14,262 bases of DNA from Ruminococcus sp. UBA3855. Lineage in GTDB: Bacteria; Bacillota; Clostridia; Oscillospirales; Ruminococcaceae. Positions 1-7,182 of this stretch are shown in pieces. Location of the stretch: the NCBI GenBank assembly GCA_002392545.1, contig DGHF01000130.1, positions 14,492 to 28,753 on the forward strand. Direction: 5' to 3'. The first letter of the stretch is position 1. Every line of letters begins with the position of its first letter. The notes beneath the pieces are model-generated. The model searched no databases, was not told the DNA's origin, and saw only the letters and a program-made list of their open reading frames with translations. Made by a program: the position numbers and the translations under genes.

Positions 1-1541
1 GACACTTCCGGCAGGTCTAAGCCTTCTCTCAAAAGGTTGATACCGACCAGCACATCAAATTCCCCTGTCCGCAAATCACGGATAATTTCCATTCTCTCAA
101 TGGTATCAATATCATGATGCAGATAGCGCACCCTGACACCCATTCCGTCAAGGTAATCTGTAAGATTTTCCGCCATTTTCTTGGTTAAAGTCGTGACGAG
201 GACACGCTCATTTTTTTCCGTGCGGATGCGGATTTCAGACAGTAAATCATCCATTTGTCCGTCAATGGGTCTGACACTGATTTCAGGGTCAACCAATCCA
301 GTGGGACGAATGACCTGTTCCACAATGTCACTGGAGTGCTCTCTTTCATAGTCGGAAGGAGTTGCACTCACAAAGATAGCCTGTTTCAATTTGCTTTCGA
401 ATTCTGAAAATACAAGGGGTCTGTTATCGAATGCACTCGGCAGGCGGAAACCATAGTCAACAAGGGTTTGTTTTCTGGCATGGTCTCCGGCACTCATCGC
501 CCTGACCTGCGGAATGGTGACATGACTTTCGTCTACAATCAGCAGGAAATCTTCGGGGAAATGGTCAAATAATGTCGTTGGAACGCTCCCAGCCGGACGA
601 CCAGACAAAATTCTTGAATAGTTTTCAATTCCCCGACAAAAGCCGATTTCTCGTAACATTTCAATGTCGTAACGTGTCCGCTGTTGTATTCTCTGTGCCT
701 CGATTAAATGATGATGTTCTGTGAAATAGGCGACACGTTCCTCTAGTTCCCGTTCAATTTCAGAAATGGCAGTATTCATTTTATCGCTTCCCACAACGTA
801 ATGAGAAGCCGGAAAAATGGCGGCATATTGGGAAGTACTCTTGATTTTTCCTGTCAAAACGTTCACTTCGCTGATACGTTCGATTTCGTCGCCGAAAAAT
901 TCCACACGGATGGCGGTATCTGTCGAACTTGCAGGAAAAATTTCCATCACGTCGCCACGCACACGGAATTTATTTCTTGAAAAGTCAAGGTCATTCCGTT
1001 CATAGCGAATCGCCGTCAGTTCTGATGCCAGCTGTGCAATGGGCTTTTCCATGCCGACACGCACCGAAACGACCATACTCCGGTATTCTTCCGGCGAACC
1101 TAACGAATAAATACAAGATACTGACGAAACAACTATTACGTCTTTCCGTTCTGCCAGAGATGCAGTCGCAGAATGACGGAGTTTGTCGATTTCGTCATTG
1201 ATGGAAGAATCTTTTTCAATATAAACATCAGTACTCGGCACATAGGCTTCCGGCTGATAATAGTCATAATAGCTGACAAAATATTCCACAGCATTTTCAG
1301 GGAAAAACGCCTTGAATTCTGAACAAAGCTGAGCCGCCAAAATTTTATTATGTGCCAGTATCAGAGTGGGCTTGTTTAAATTAGCGATAACATTCGCCAT
1401 GGTGAACGTTTTCCCTGAACCTGTCACCCCTAATAACGTCTGAAAATTCCGTCCATTCTGTAGCCCCTCTGTGAGTTTCTGAATGGCTTGGGGCTGGTCT
1501 CCAGATGGTTCATAGGGAGAATGCAACTTGAAACTATCCAT
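1..1541 (-). CDS. uvrB: UvrABC excinuclease subunit B (UvrB), 3' part cut off by window edge
   Basis: UvrB is the ATP-dependent damage-verification subunit of nucleotide excision repair; it is loaded on DNA by UvrA and then recruits UvrC for incision. About 513 residues are present, reading off the left edge. Visible landmarks are a Walker A motif GVTGSGKT at residues 38-45, the tyrosine-rich beta-hairpin that clamps damaged DNA (YYDYYQPEAYVP, about 91-102), a Walker B-like IVDESH segment and a helicase-type LREGLDLPEV near the truncation. The C-terminal UvrC-binding region lies outside the window. The ATG at 1541 is preceded by AAAGGAG, which overlaps the stop of the upstream RadC-like gene (13-bp gap), so this is probably the third gene of an operon starting at 2940. 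Identification is firm; only the end is unseen. Confidence 0.97.
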   Translation of the reverse strand, partial: MDSFKLHSPYEPSGDQPQAIQKLTEGLQNGRNFQTLLGVTGSGKTFTMANVIANLNKPTLILAHNKILAAQLCSEFKAFFPENAVEYFVSYYDYYQPEAYVPSTDVYIEKDSSINDEIDKLRHSATASLAERKDVIVVSSVSCIYSLGSPEEYRSMVVSVRVGMEKPIAQLASELTAIRYERNDLDFSRNKFRVRGDVMEIFPASSTDTAIRVEFFGDEIERISEVNVLTGKIKSTSQYAAIFPASHYVVGSDKMNTAISEIERELEERVAYFTEHHHLIEAQRIQQRTRYDIEMLREIGFCRGIENYSRILSGRPAGSVPTTLFDHFPEDFLLIVDESHVTIPQVRAMSAGDHARKQTLVDYGFRLPSAFDNRPLVFSEFESKLKQAIFVSATPSDYEREHSSDIVEQVIRPTGLVDPEISVRPIDGQMDDLLSEIRIRTEKNERVLVTTLTKKMAENLTDYLDGMGVRVRYLHHDIDTIERMEIIRDLRTGEFDVLVGINLLREGLDLPEV

Positions 1542-1554
1542 GACAAAACTCCTT

Positions 1555-2238
1555 TCAATACATCTCTGCACAATCCTGCATGGAAATCGCCCGACCGCCT
1601 GCCACAAGAATATGGTCTACGAGCTTAATTCCCAATTTTTCGAGATAATTTTTAATGTACTGCGTTGTCAGAATATCTTGTTTGGAGAATCTTGCAAAGC
1701 CCTGCGGATGGTTATGGGCAATCATGACACTTTGACACGGAACGACAGAAATAATTTCCATCATCCTGTGAAAATTGACTTCCACTGTTCCGGCTGAACC
1801 CCTTGCAACCACTCCGCTGTGAATCACACACATACGCTCATCAAGACACACCACAAGCAGTACCTCATCTGTTTCCATCCCCAGACGGTTGATGAAATAA
1901 ATTTTCCGCTTCTCCAGCGAACACAGGCGAAATTTTTCAAAACGCTGATTCTCAAAAACCTGATACAGTTCACGCAGAAACAGAATATAAATAGCAAGTG
2001 TCCGGCTGACCCCTTTCACCTGTAAAAGTTCCTGATAATCTGCCATGAATACGCATTTCAGAGAACCAAACCGATGCAGTAAGTCAGAAACAATCTGACT
2101 TCTTTCAGCTTTCGGAAGTTTGTGTGACAACATCAACTGTAATACTTCATGTTCACTCATTCCGGAAAAACCGGATTTCTGAAAATTTTCCTGCAAATGT
2201 GAGTTCTCTCCGGAATTCTGAACTTTTGATGCATTCAT
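1555..2238 (-). CDS. RadC-like JAB/MPN-domain protein with intact metal-binding motif
   Basis: A 227-residue protein of the RadC family (JAB1/MPN/Mov34 fold), whose biochemical role is still uncertain in bacteria despite the old DNA repair label. An N-terminal helical region (GFSGMSEHEVL, 23-33) and a helix-hairpin-helix-like LLQVKGVSRTLA (71-82) precede the JAB domain. The JAMM signature reads HNHPQGFARFSKQD at 175-188, giving the expected zinc ligands H175, H177 and D188 plus S185, followed by a VDHIL segment (207-211). Common RadC proteins have HNHPSG there, so the flanking residues are divergent. The usual N-terminal GHRER segment is missing here but present in the upstream paralogue. The start ATG follows GGAGGGG with 5-bp spacing. 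It lies 21 bp after the paralogue and 13 bp before uvrB, so the three genes are probably co-transcribed. Not named radC, because two paralogues are present and a canonical copy may exist elsewhere. Confidence 0.85.
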   Translation of the reverse strand: MNASKVQNSGENSHLQENFQKSGFSGMSEHEVLQLMLSHKLPKAERSQIVSDLLHRFGSLKCVFMADYQELLQVKGVSRTLAIYILFLRELYQVFENQRFEKFRLCSLEKRKIYFINRLGMETDEVLLVVCLDERMCVIHSGVVARGSAGTVEVNFHRMMEIISVVPCQSVMIAHNHPQGFARFSKQDILTTQYIKNYLEKLGIKLVDHILVAGGRAISMQDCAEMY

Positions 2239-2259
2239 ACAAACCCCTCCGAATTTTCA

Positions 2260-2940
2260 TTATAATCTGGTATCGGATTCAAAGGAAATCACCTGCCCCC
2301 TGACAATCAGAATCATATCAGAAATCTTGATTTTCAACGGATGAAAATATTCCCTCAATCTTTTGGTAAACTGAATTTCTTCCTGACAAAATGCCGTCAT
2401 TCCCTGAGAACGCTTCACAGCAAGTACAATCTGATTACAGTGCACAGGAATCAGCATTTTTATCATTTCCAACAAATCCGTTTCGGGAATAGTATGTGCA
2501 GAATTGGGGATTTCCTTGCATTCAATCACACGCATTCTGTCATCCAGACAAGCCATCATCATCATGTCTTGTCTGACATTTCCCAGACGTTTCATGAAAT
2601 ACACCTGCCGGCTTTCCACGGAACGCAGACAGAAACTTTCAAGGTTGTAATTACAATATACTGACTGTAATTTCCACAGATGACAGATATATTCCGCCGA
2701 AGTGTGCCCGATTCCCTTTACTTTCATCAGAGAATCATAATCCGCCTTGAAAACTTCCTGCAAACTGCCGAACGTTTCCAGAAGACGATAGGCGACCTGC
2801 TTTGTGTCGATTCTGGGCTGTACCTGATATAAAACAAACTCCAATATTTCACACTCACTGAAACCGGAAAAGCCAGACAAAAGAAGCCGCTGTTTCATCC
2901 GTTCACGGTGTCCGGCGTGGTTATGTTTTTCTTTTTCCAC
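2260..2940 (-). CDS. RadC-like paralogue with degenerate JAMM motif (probable pseudo-enzyme)
   Basis: A 226-residue paralogue of the next gene, collinear with it almost without gaps. The RadC N-terminal signature HNHAGHRERM is at 6-15, GFSGFSECEIL at 23-33, a helix-hairpin-helix-like LMKVKGIGHTSA at 71-82 and a JAB-like region from about 125. The metal-binding positions are lost: where the neighbour has H175, H177, S185 and D188, this protein has V, R, C and E, and the conserved DH before the last strand is DM. It probably cannot bind catalytic zinc and may act as a partner or scaffold. The start is placed at a GTG (2940-2938), because AGGAG lies 8 bp upstream and the family N-terminus begins there. 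A longer ATG start at 3054 would run through the divergent promoter region into the neighbouring gene. It is the first gene of the operon with the second RadC-like gene and uvrB. Confidence 0.82.
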   Translation of the reverse strand: MEKEKHNHAGHRERMKQRLLLSGFSGFSECEILEFVLYQVQPRIDTKQVAYRLLETFGSLQEVFKADYDSLMKVKGIGHTSAEYICHLWKLQSVYCNYNLESFCLRSVESRQVYFMKRLGNVRQDMMMMACLDDRMRVIECKEIPNSAHTIPETDLLEMIKMLIPVHCNQIVLAVKRSQGMTAFCQEEIQFTKRLREYFHPLKIKISDMILIVRGQVISFESDTRL

Positions 2941-2980
2941 AATCTTTACTCCTGACGCATGAAATTTTTTTAATAACCCC

Positions 2981-3009
2981 TTTTCACAACAGAAAATATA
3001 TGTTATAAT
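2981..3009 (+). promoter_or_regulatory. Putative sigma-A promoter of the pseudouridine synthase gene
   Basis: A perfect -10 box TATAAT lies at 3004-3009, with a -35-like TTTTCA at 2981-2986 and a 17-bp spacer (an alternative TTCACA at 2983-2988 gives 15 bp). It sits 32 bp before the start codon. The -10 is strong; the -35 is a guess. Confidence 0.5.
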
Positions 3010-3024
3010 AATAGTATCCCACAA
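2995..3024 (-). promoter_or_regulatory. Putative promoter of the radC-like/uvrB operon, overlapping the divergent promoter
   Basis: On the minus strand, TTGTGG (3024-3019) and TATATT (3000-2995) are separated by 18 bp, placing transcription start upstream of the GTG at 2940. The box pair interleaves with the rightward promoter, whose -10 is only 3 bp away, so both could hardly be occupied at once. Match quality is moderate. Confidence 0.35.
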
Positions 3025-3041
3025 GAAAGAGGAATTCACAC

Positions 3042-3992
3042 ATGTTACATACAATTACCGTCAACCTCAATGACTCCGGTCAGAGGGCTGATAAATTTTT
3101 ATTGAAACTGATGCCCGATATGCCCAAAGGAATGCTTTACAAGCTTATCCGCAAAAAAGACATCCGCCTGAATTCTGCCCGATGCAAGGGAACGGAAATT
3201 CTGAAAGAAGGGGATGTTCTCACAATTTATGCAAAAGAGGAATTTTTCAGGGAACGTCCGGAAATGCATTTCATGAAAGCTTCCGGAAAACCCGAAATTC
3301 TCCATGAAGATGATAATTTTCTGATTGTTTACAAGCCCTCCGGCATGGTGGCGCATTCAGGAGAAAAAGGCATTGTTTCCATGTTAGACGAAATTCAGAA
3401 ATATCTTTACCAGAAAGGTGAATTTCACCCCGAACAGGAGCAGACTTTCGCACCTGCCCTCTGCAACCGTATCGACCGCAACACGGAAGGCATTCTCATT
3501 TCTGCAAAAAACTCAGCCTCCCTGCGGATGATGAATCAACTCATTCGTGAGAGGCAAATACAGAAAAATTATATTGCAATTACTTCTTCCCATCTTCCGA
3601 AACGCTCCGCCACTTGTACGGCATGGCTCATGAAAGAGGAAAAGCGAAATCAAGTCTTTGTTATGGATACCCCAAAAGGAAAAAACTGGAAACAAATTCA
3701 AACCCGTTATGAAGTGCTTGCGCAAAGCGGAAATTTCCAGCTTGTGCGTGTTACGCTCCTCACAGGCAGGACACATCAAATCCGTGCACACCTCGCCCAC
3801 CTCGGCGCACCGCTTCTAGGCGACCCGAAATATAATACCGCAAAAAGCAGAGAAGAAAATCAATGTCTCTGTGCATGGGAATTGCAGTTTCCGGAATCGG
3901 AAAATCCCATTTTATCAGAACTTTCCGGAAAAACAATCCGCACCGCCCTGCCGGAATTTGTAAGGAAATATTTTCCGGATTTTACAGTTTGA
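3042..3992 (+). CDS. RluA-family pseudouridine synthase (RluC/RluD-like)
   Basis: A 316-residue enzyme expected to isomerise uridines to pseudouridine in ribosomal RNA in the cytoplasm. An N-terminal S4-type RNA-binding segment (about 13-64, with QRADKFLLKLMP) is followed by the catalytic domain. The family motif HRLDxxTSG appears as NRIDRNTEG at 142-150, with catalytic aspartate D145; the H-to-N and S-to-E variations are unusual but leave the aspartate and arginine in place. The C-terminal motif GRTHQIRAHLAHLG at 242-255 and LLGDPKY (258-264) are typical. The start ATG has GAGG 9 bp upstream. Substrate position cannot be told from sequence, so no rlu letter is assigned. It is divergent from the RadC-like operon, and its last 11 bp overlap the 3' end of the convergent LRR gene. 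Confidence 0.93.
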   Translation: MLHTITVNLNDSGQRADKFLLKLMPDMPKGMLYKLIRKKDIRLNSARCKGTEILKEGDVLTIYAKEEFFRERPEMHFMKASGKPEILHEDDNFLIVYKPSGMVAHSGEKGIVSMLDEIQKYLYQKGEFHPEQEQTFAPALCNRIDRNTEGILISAKNSASLRMMNQLIRERQIQKNYIAITSSHLPKRSATCTAWLMKEEKRNQVFVMDTPKGKNWKQIQTRYEVLAQSGNFQLVRVTLLTGRTHQIRAHLAHLGAPLLGDPKYNTAKSREENQCLCAWELQFPESENPILSELSGKTIRTALPEFVRKYFPDFTV

Positions 3993-4884
3993 GCCGTTTT
4001 TCAGCATCCACAAAGCCAATATTCTGCGCTTTGAAATCCGTCAGATAGAGCTGAATTTCCAGCGAACCGCCTTTCTGAGCGGATTCAATCGAATATTCAA
4101 TCAGCTTGTCAATATTGCGTTTTGTGAAAAATCCGCCGTATTCTGCAAGCTGTCGAATGGTTTCAAGGTTTCCTTCATCAATGAGCAATTTGATAGTTTT
4201 CGTGAAATTGCTCTTGATGAAAGCCTTTGCACTTTCATTTTCGCTGGCAACAAAATATTCTGCAACGGTCTGGAAACGACCGCCCAGCGGGATGACTGCA
4301 AAATTTTCGACAAGTAACCACATCATAATCTGACGTGCATTTACAAGAGGTTCATACCCTGAAAAGCGTTTCATGTCAACACTGCCTAAACCGTATTCTT
4401 TCCCTGTTGAAAAGCGAATGCTCTCCAGTGAATAACAGTTCTGAACTCCGGCAACTGAACACTTTTCAATCTTTTCAGTCAGAATCACCTTTCTGGCACT
4501 GGAAAGCTCCAAAGATGCAAATACATCCAGATTAGGAACAGTCACATCCCAAACCCTGAAACAGCCCTCAAATGCGCCTTTTTCAACCTTAATTGTATTT
4601 GATGAAATTGCAATCTGATACAGGCTCACACAATTCAAAAATGCATAATGTCCGATAAATCCGACTGTTTCCGGAATGTTAATATCCTGCAATCTTGCAC
4701 AGTTGCGGAATGCACCTGCCCCAATGCTGGTGACAGTTGACGGAATCACAACACTTTCCAGATGATAGCAATTTTCGAAAGCTCTCGGCTTGATTGCCGT
4801 CACACCGTCAGGAATGACAACTTTTGAATGGTTGGAATCCGGTACATACTTTTTGAGAATTCCGTTTGTAATTGTAAAGCCCAT
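3982..4884 (-). CDS. Cytoplasmic leucine-rich-repeat (BspA/LRR_5-type) protein with C-terminal helical domain
   Basis: A 300-residue protein without signal peptide or membrane segment. Residues about 21-160 carry LRR_5-type repeats of about 23 residues, of the form xVVIPxxVTxIGxxAFxNCxxL: VVIPDGVTAIKPRAFENC, VVIPSTVTSIGAGAFRNC and NIPETVGFIGHYAFLNC are clear, and later ones are decayed. Residues about 180-300 form a charged, probably helical domain (IKLLIDEGNLETIRQLAEYG is ankyrin-like in flavour) that I do not recognise. LRR_5 domains mediate protein binding; here the partner is unknown. The start at 4884 is chosen because AAAGGCGG lies 6 bp upstream and the reading frame above it is ligA overlap. 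It begins 13 bp after the ligA stop, so it is probably co-transcribed with ligA. Its stop overlaps the convergent pseudouridine synthase gene. Confidence 0.82.
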   Translation of the reverse strand: MGFTITNGILKKYVPDSNHSKVVIPDGVTAIKPRAFENCYHLESVVIPSTVTSIGAGAFRNCARLQDINIPETVGFIGHYAFLNCVSLYQIAISSNTIKVEKGAFEGCFRVWDVTVPNLDVFASLELSSARKVILTEKIEKCSVAGVQNCYSLESIRFSTGKEYGLGSVDMKRFSGYEPLVNARQIMMWLLVENFAVIPLGGRFQTVAEYFVASENESAKAFIKSNFTKTIKLLIDEGNLETIRQLAEYGGFFTKRNIDKLIEYSIESAQKGGSLEIQLYLTDFKAQNIGFVDAEKRLKL

Positions 4885-4897
4885 AAAAGACCGCCTT

Positions 4898-6883
4898 TCA
4901 TTTGATTTTCTCAAGAAATTCATTTTCCGTGAGAACAGCAACCCCCAGAGACTGCGCCTTTGTGAGCTTGCTTCCGGCATCCTCTCCAGCAATGACACAA
5001 TCTGTTTTTTTGGAAACAGAACCTGTCACCTTTGCGCCGAGCGACTCCAGAATTTCTTTGGCTTCACTGCGTTTCATCTGTGAGAGTGTTCCGGTCAGGC
5101 AGACGGTTTTCCCTGTGAAAAAGTGGTCAGTTGCGACTTCTTTTTTTTCAAAAGGCATTGTCAGACCGGAATCAATGAGCTTTTCCAACAACTCCTGTAC
5201 AGAGGAATCATGTAAGGCATTCCAGACATTTTCAGCCATAATTTCCCCGAATCCTTCGATTTGAGAAATTTCTTCCTTGTCTGCGCTTTCAATCGCCGAC
5301 AATGAGCCAAAATGCGCACATAACAGCGTTGCGCCCTTTTGTCCGATATTCCGGATACCCAGCCCGAAAATGACCCTGTCCAATGGGGCAGACTTGGATT
5401 TTTCAATTGCTTTCAGGAGATTGTCAGCGGATTTGTCCTTGAAACCATCCAGAGTTAAAAGCTGTTCCTTTGTCAGCTGATACAGTCCGGCAATATCGGA
5501 AACCAGATGATTTTCAAGCAACTGCGTGATAATTGCCGTCCCTAAGCCGTCAATGTTCATTGCATCCCTCGACGCAAAATGCACCAGCTGTTTGTGAAGC
5601 TGTGCCGGACAGGAGATATTCGGACAGCGTAACACCGCTTCGCCCTCGTCCCTGACCGCCTTTGCACCGCAGACCGGACAGCATTCCGGCAAATGATACG
5701 GAACGGAATTTTCCCCATGTTCCGCACTCCGCAGAACTTCAGGGATAATGTCTCCGGCTTTCCGGACAATAATTTTGTCACCGATACGAATATCTTTTTC
5801 TGTGATAAAATCCTGATTATGCAAGACAGCCCTTGAAACGCTTGTTCCGGCGAGTTGAATTGTATCGAAAACGGCAACCGGAGTCAATGCGCCCGTCCGC
5901 CCGACATTCACCTCAATGTCTCGGAGAATGGTTTCTTTTTCCTCTGGTGGGAACTTGTAAGCAATCGCCCACTTCGGAGTTTTCGAGGTTGCGCCCATGG
6001 CATCACGCTGAGAAAGTGCATTCACTTTGATGACAACACCATCAATGTCATATGGCAGATTGTTTCTTGATTCACCGATTTCTGCAATGGCGGAAAGAAT
6101 TTCTTCCGTATTATGGCAGATTTTCCGGTTGGGAATCACACGGAAACCCATGTCCTCAAGAAATTGCAGTGTCTCGTCATGTGTCTGGAAATTCTTCCCC
6201 TCACAACGCTGTAAATTGAAAATAAAAATATCCAGTTTCCGCTTGGCAGTCACCTCAGAATATTTCTGACGGAGCGAACCAGCGGCGGCATTTCTGGGAT
6301 TTTTAAAAGTCTGTTCGTCATTTTCTTCCTGCTGTTTCACCAGCTCAAAAAACTGTTCTCTGGGCATATAAACTTCTCCCCTTGCTTCCACAAGAGGAAT
6401 ATTTCCTTTCAATGTCAGCGGAATCGTGCGGATTGTTTTCAGGTTTGCGGTGACATCCTCACCAACAAAGCCATCCCCACGGGTAGAACCTAATATGAAT
6501 TTTCCGTCATGGTATTCCAAAGAGACAGAAAGTCCGTCAATTTTCGGCTCAACGCTGAATGCAACCTCCGGAAATTCTTCCCGACAGCGTGTCACGAATT
6601 CGCCCACCTGCTCAAAACTGAATACATCCTGCAAAGACTGCATCTGTACTTTGTGGCTGACTTTCTCAAACGTGTTAGAAGCCTTTCCGCCGACCCTCTG
6701 TGTGGGTGACTGCGGAGAAAGCAAGTCCGGAAACTGCCGTTCCAAATCCGCCAGCTCATGCATGAGCATATCATAGGTGTAATCATCCACACTGGGGTTA
6801 TCCAGCACATAATACTCATATTCATACTGCGTGAGCAGTCTGGAAAGTTCCTGAATTCGTTCTTTTGCCTGTTGATACTCCAT
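4898..6883 (-). CDS. ligA: NAD-dependent DNA ligase LigA
   Basis: LigA seals nicks during replication and repair using NAD+ as the adenylate donor. At 661 residues it has normal family length and all domains: an N-terminal Ia/NAD-binding region with Tyr-rich EYEYYVLDNPSVDDYTYD (21-38), the adenylation motif EPKIDG with nucleophile K114, the nucleotidyltransferase motif NPRNAAAGSLRQ (195-206), DIDGVVIKV (279-287) and KWAIAYKFPPEE (304-315). A four-cysteine zinc finger follows (C402, C405, C420, C425), then helix-hairpin-helix repeats (about 440-560) and a BRCT domain (about 588-661, GKTVCLTGTL). The ATG at 6883 has GGAGG 7 bp upstream. Two consensus-like promoters lie upstream; the cytoplasmic LRR gene follows 13 bp downstream. 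Confidence 0.98.
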   Translation of the reverse strand: MEYQQAKERIQELSRLLTQYEYEYYVLDNPSVDDYTYDMLMHELADLERQFPDLLSPQSPTQRVGGKASNTFEKVSHKVQMQSLQDVFSFEQVGEFVTRCREEFPEVAFSVEPKIDGLSVSLEYHDGKFILGSTRGDGFVGEDVTANLKTIRTIPLTLKGNIPLVEARGEVYMPREQFFELVKQQEENDEQTFKNPRNAAAGSLRQKYSEVTAKRKLDIFIFNLQRCEGKNFQTHDETLQFLEDMGFRVIPNRKICHNTEEILSAIAEIGESRNNLPYDIDGVVIKVNALSQRDAMGATSKTPKWAIAYKFPPEEKETILRDIEVNVGRTGALTPVAVFDTIQLAGTSVSRAVLHNQDFITEKDIRIGDKIIVRKAGDIIPEVLRSAEHGENSVPYHLPECCPVCGAKAVRDEGEAVLRCPNISCPAQLHKQLVHFASRDAMNIDGLGTAIITQLLENHLVSDIAGLYQLTKEQLLTLDGFKDKSADNLLKAIEKSKSAPLDRVIFGLGIRNIGQKGATLLCAHFGSLSAIESADKEEISQIEGFGEIMAENVWNALHDSSVQELLEKLIDSGLTMPFEKKEVATDHFFTGKTVCLTGTLSQMKRSEAKEILESLGAKVTGSVSKKTDCVIAGEDAGSKLTKAQSLGVAVLTENEFLEKIK

Positions 6884-6932
6884 AACAGACCTCCATTCCG
6901 CAAAGACACTGAAACCAATGCCCTCAACTACT

Positions 6933-6961
6933 AGTATAGCATGAAAAATTCATCCTGTCAA
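6933..6961 (-). promoter_or_regulatory. Proximal ligA promoter
   Basis: The minus strand has a perfect -35 TTGACA (6961-6956), a 17-bp spacer and TATACT (6938-6933), with the extended -10 dinucleotide TG one base upstream. It lies about 50 bp before the ligA start, leaving a short leader with a GGAGG site. This is one of the clearest promoters in the window. Confidence 0.8.
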
Positions 6962-6989
6962 GAGGGAAACCAAAATTTTTCACTTTTCC

Positions 6990-7018
6990 ATGATAACACA
7001 AAATTACTCCCTTGTCAA
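6990..7018 (-). promoter_or_regulatory. Distal ligA promoter
   Basis: A second minus-strand promoter, TTGACA (7018-7013), 17-bp spacer, TATCAT (6995-6990), again with TG one base before the -10. It lies 57 bp upstream of the proximal one and has the same layout, including the CTCTTGACA context. Confidence 0.65.
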
Positions 7019-7032
7019 GAGCGTTGCAAGGA

Positions 7033-7055
7033 ATTGTGTCATGATTGACACCAAT
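7033..7055. promoter_or_regulatory. Imperfect inverted repeat, possible operator
   Basis: The arms ATTGTGTCA (7033-7041) and TGACACCAAT (7046-7055) pair with one bulged base around a TGAT loop. It lies 15 bp upstream of the distal ligA -35 box and about 100 bp upstream of the LRR promoter. It could be a repressor site for either gene; this is positional inference only. Confidence 0.3.
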
Positions 7056-7123
7056 CACAAGTAAATTTTTTATTTTTTCACAAAAATACCATACCTTCAA
7101 GGATATTTTCTGTATATATATTA

Positions 7124-7138
7124 TTTTTTTTTTTTTTT
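7124..7138. repeat. Homopolymeric T15 tract upstream of the secreted LRR promoter
   Basis: Fifteen consecutive T lie 15 bp upstream of the -35 box at 7154. The position corresponds roughly to where an UP element would contact the RNA polymerase alpha subunit. Tracts of this length are prone to slippage. Confidence 0.95.
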
Positions 7139-7153
7139 GATGTATAATTTTAC

Positions 7154-7182
7154 TTGACAAATTTTCCGGAAAATGTTATAAT
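7154..7182 (+). promoter_or_regulatory. Consensus promoter of the secreted LRR gene, with palindromic spacer
   Basis: TTGACA (7154-7159), a spacer of exactly 17 bp and TATAAT (7177-7182), plus the extended -10 TG at 7174-7175, make a full consensus sigma-A promoter. Bases 7161-7174 inside the spacer form a perfect 14-bp palindrome, ATTTTCCGGAAAAT, in a position where a bound repressor would block polymerase. Confidence 0.85.

Noticed and set aside
817..1201. Plus-strand frames opposite uvrB, and similar frames opposite ligA, hisC and the LRR genes.
   Set aside because: They are antisense shadows of well-identified genes, without ribosome binding sites or family signatures.
2260..3054. Longer version of the degenerate RadC-like gene starting at an ATG at 3054.
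   Set aside because: The extra 38 residues (MYVTCVNSSFLWD...) do not resemble the family, would overlap the divergent gene start and both promoters, and lack a ribosome binding site; the GTG at 2940 has AGGAG at the right distance.
4885..4998. N-terminal extension of the cytoplasmic LRR gene inside ligA.
   Set aside because: It is a frame shadow of the ligA 3' end; the ribosome binding site AAAGGCGG supports the start at 4884.
6924..7160. 78-residue open frame on the minus strand.
   Set aside because: It translates A/T tracts into lysine/isoleucine-rich sequence, runs through the ligA promoters and has no ribosome binding site.
2160..7175. Frequent TCCGGA/TTCCGG words, which looked like a dispersed recognition motif.
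   Set aside because: Most lie in coding sequence, where they follow from common codon pairs (TCC GGA, CCG GAA); without genome-wide counts over-representation cannot be claimed. Only the spacer palindrome at 7161-7174 is kept.
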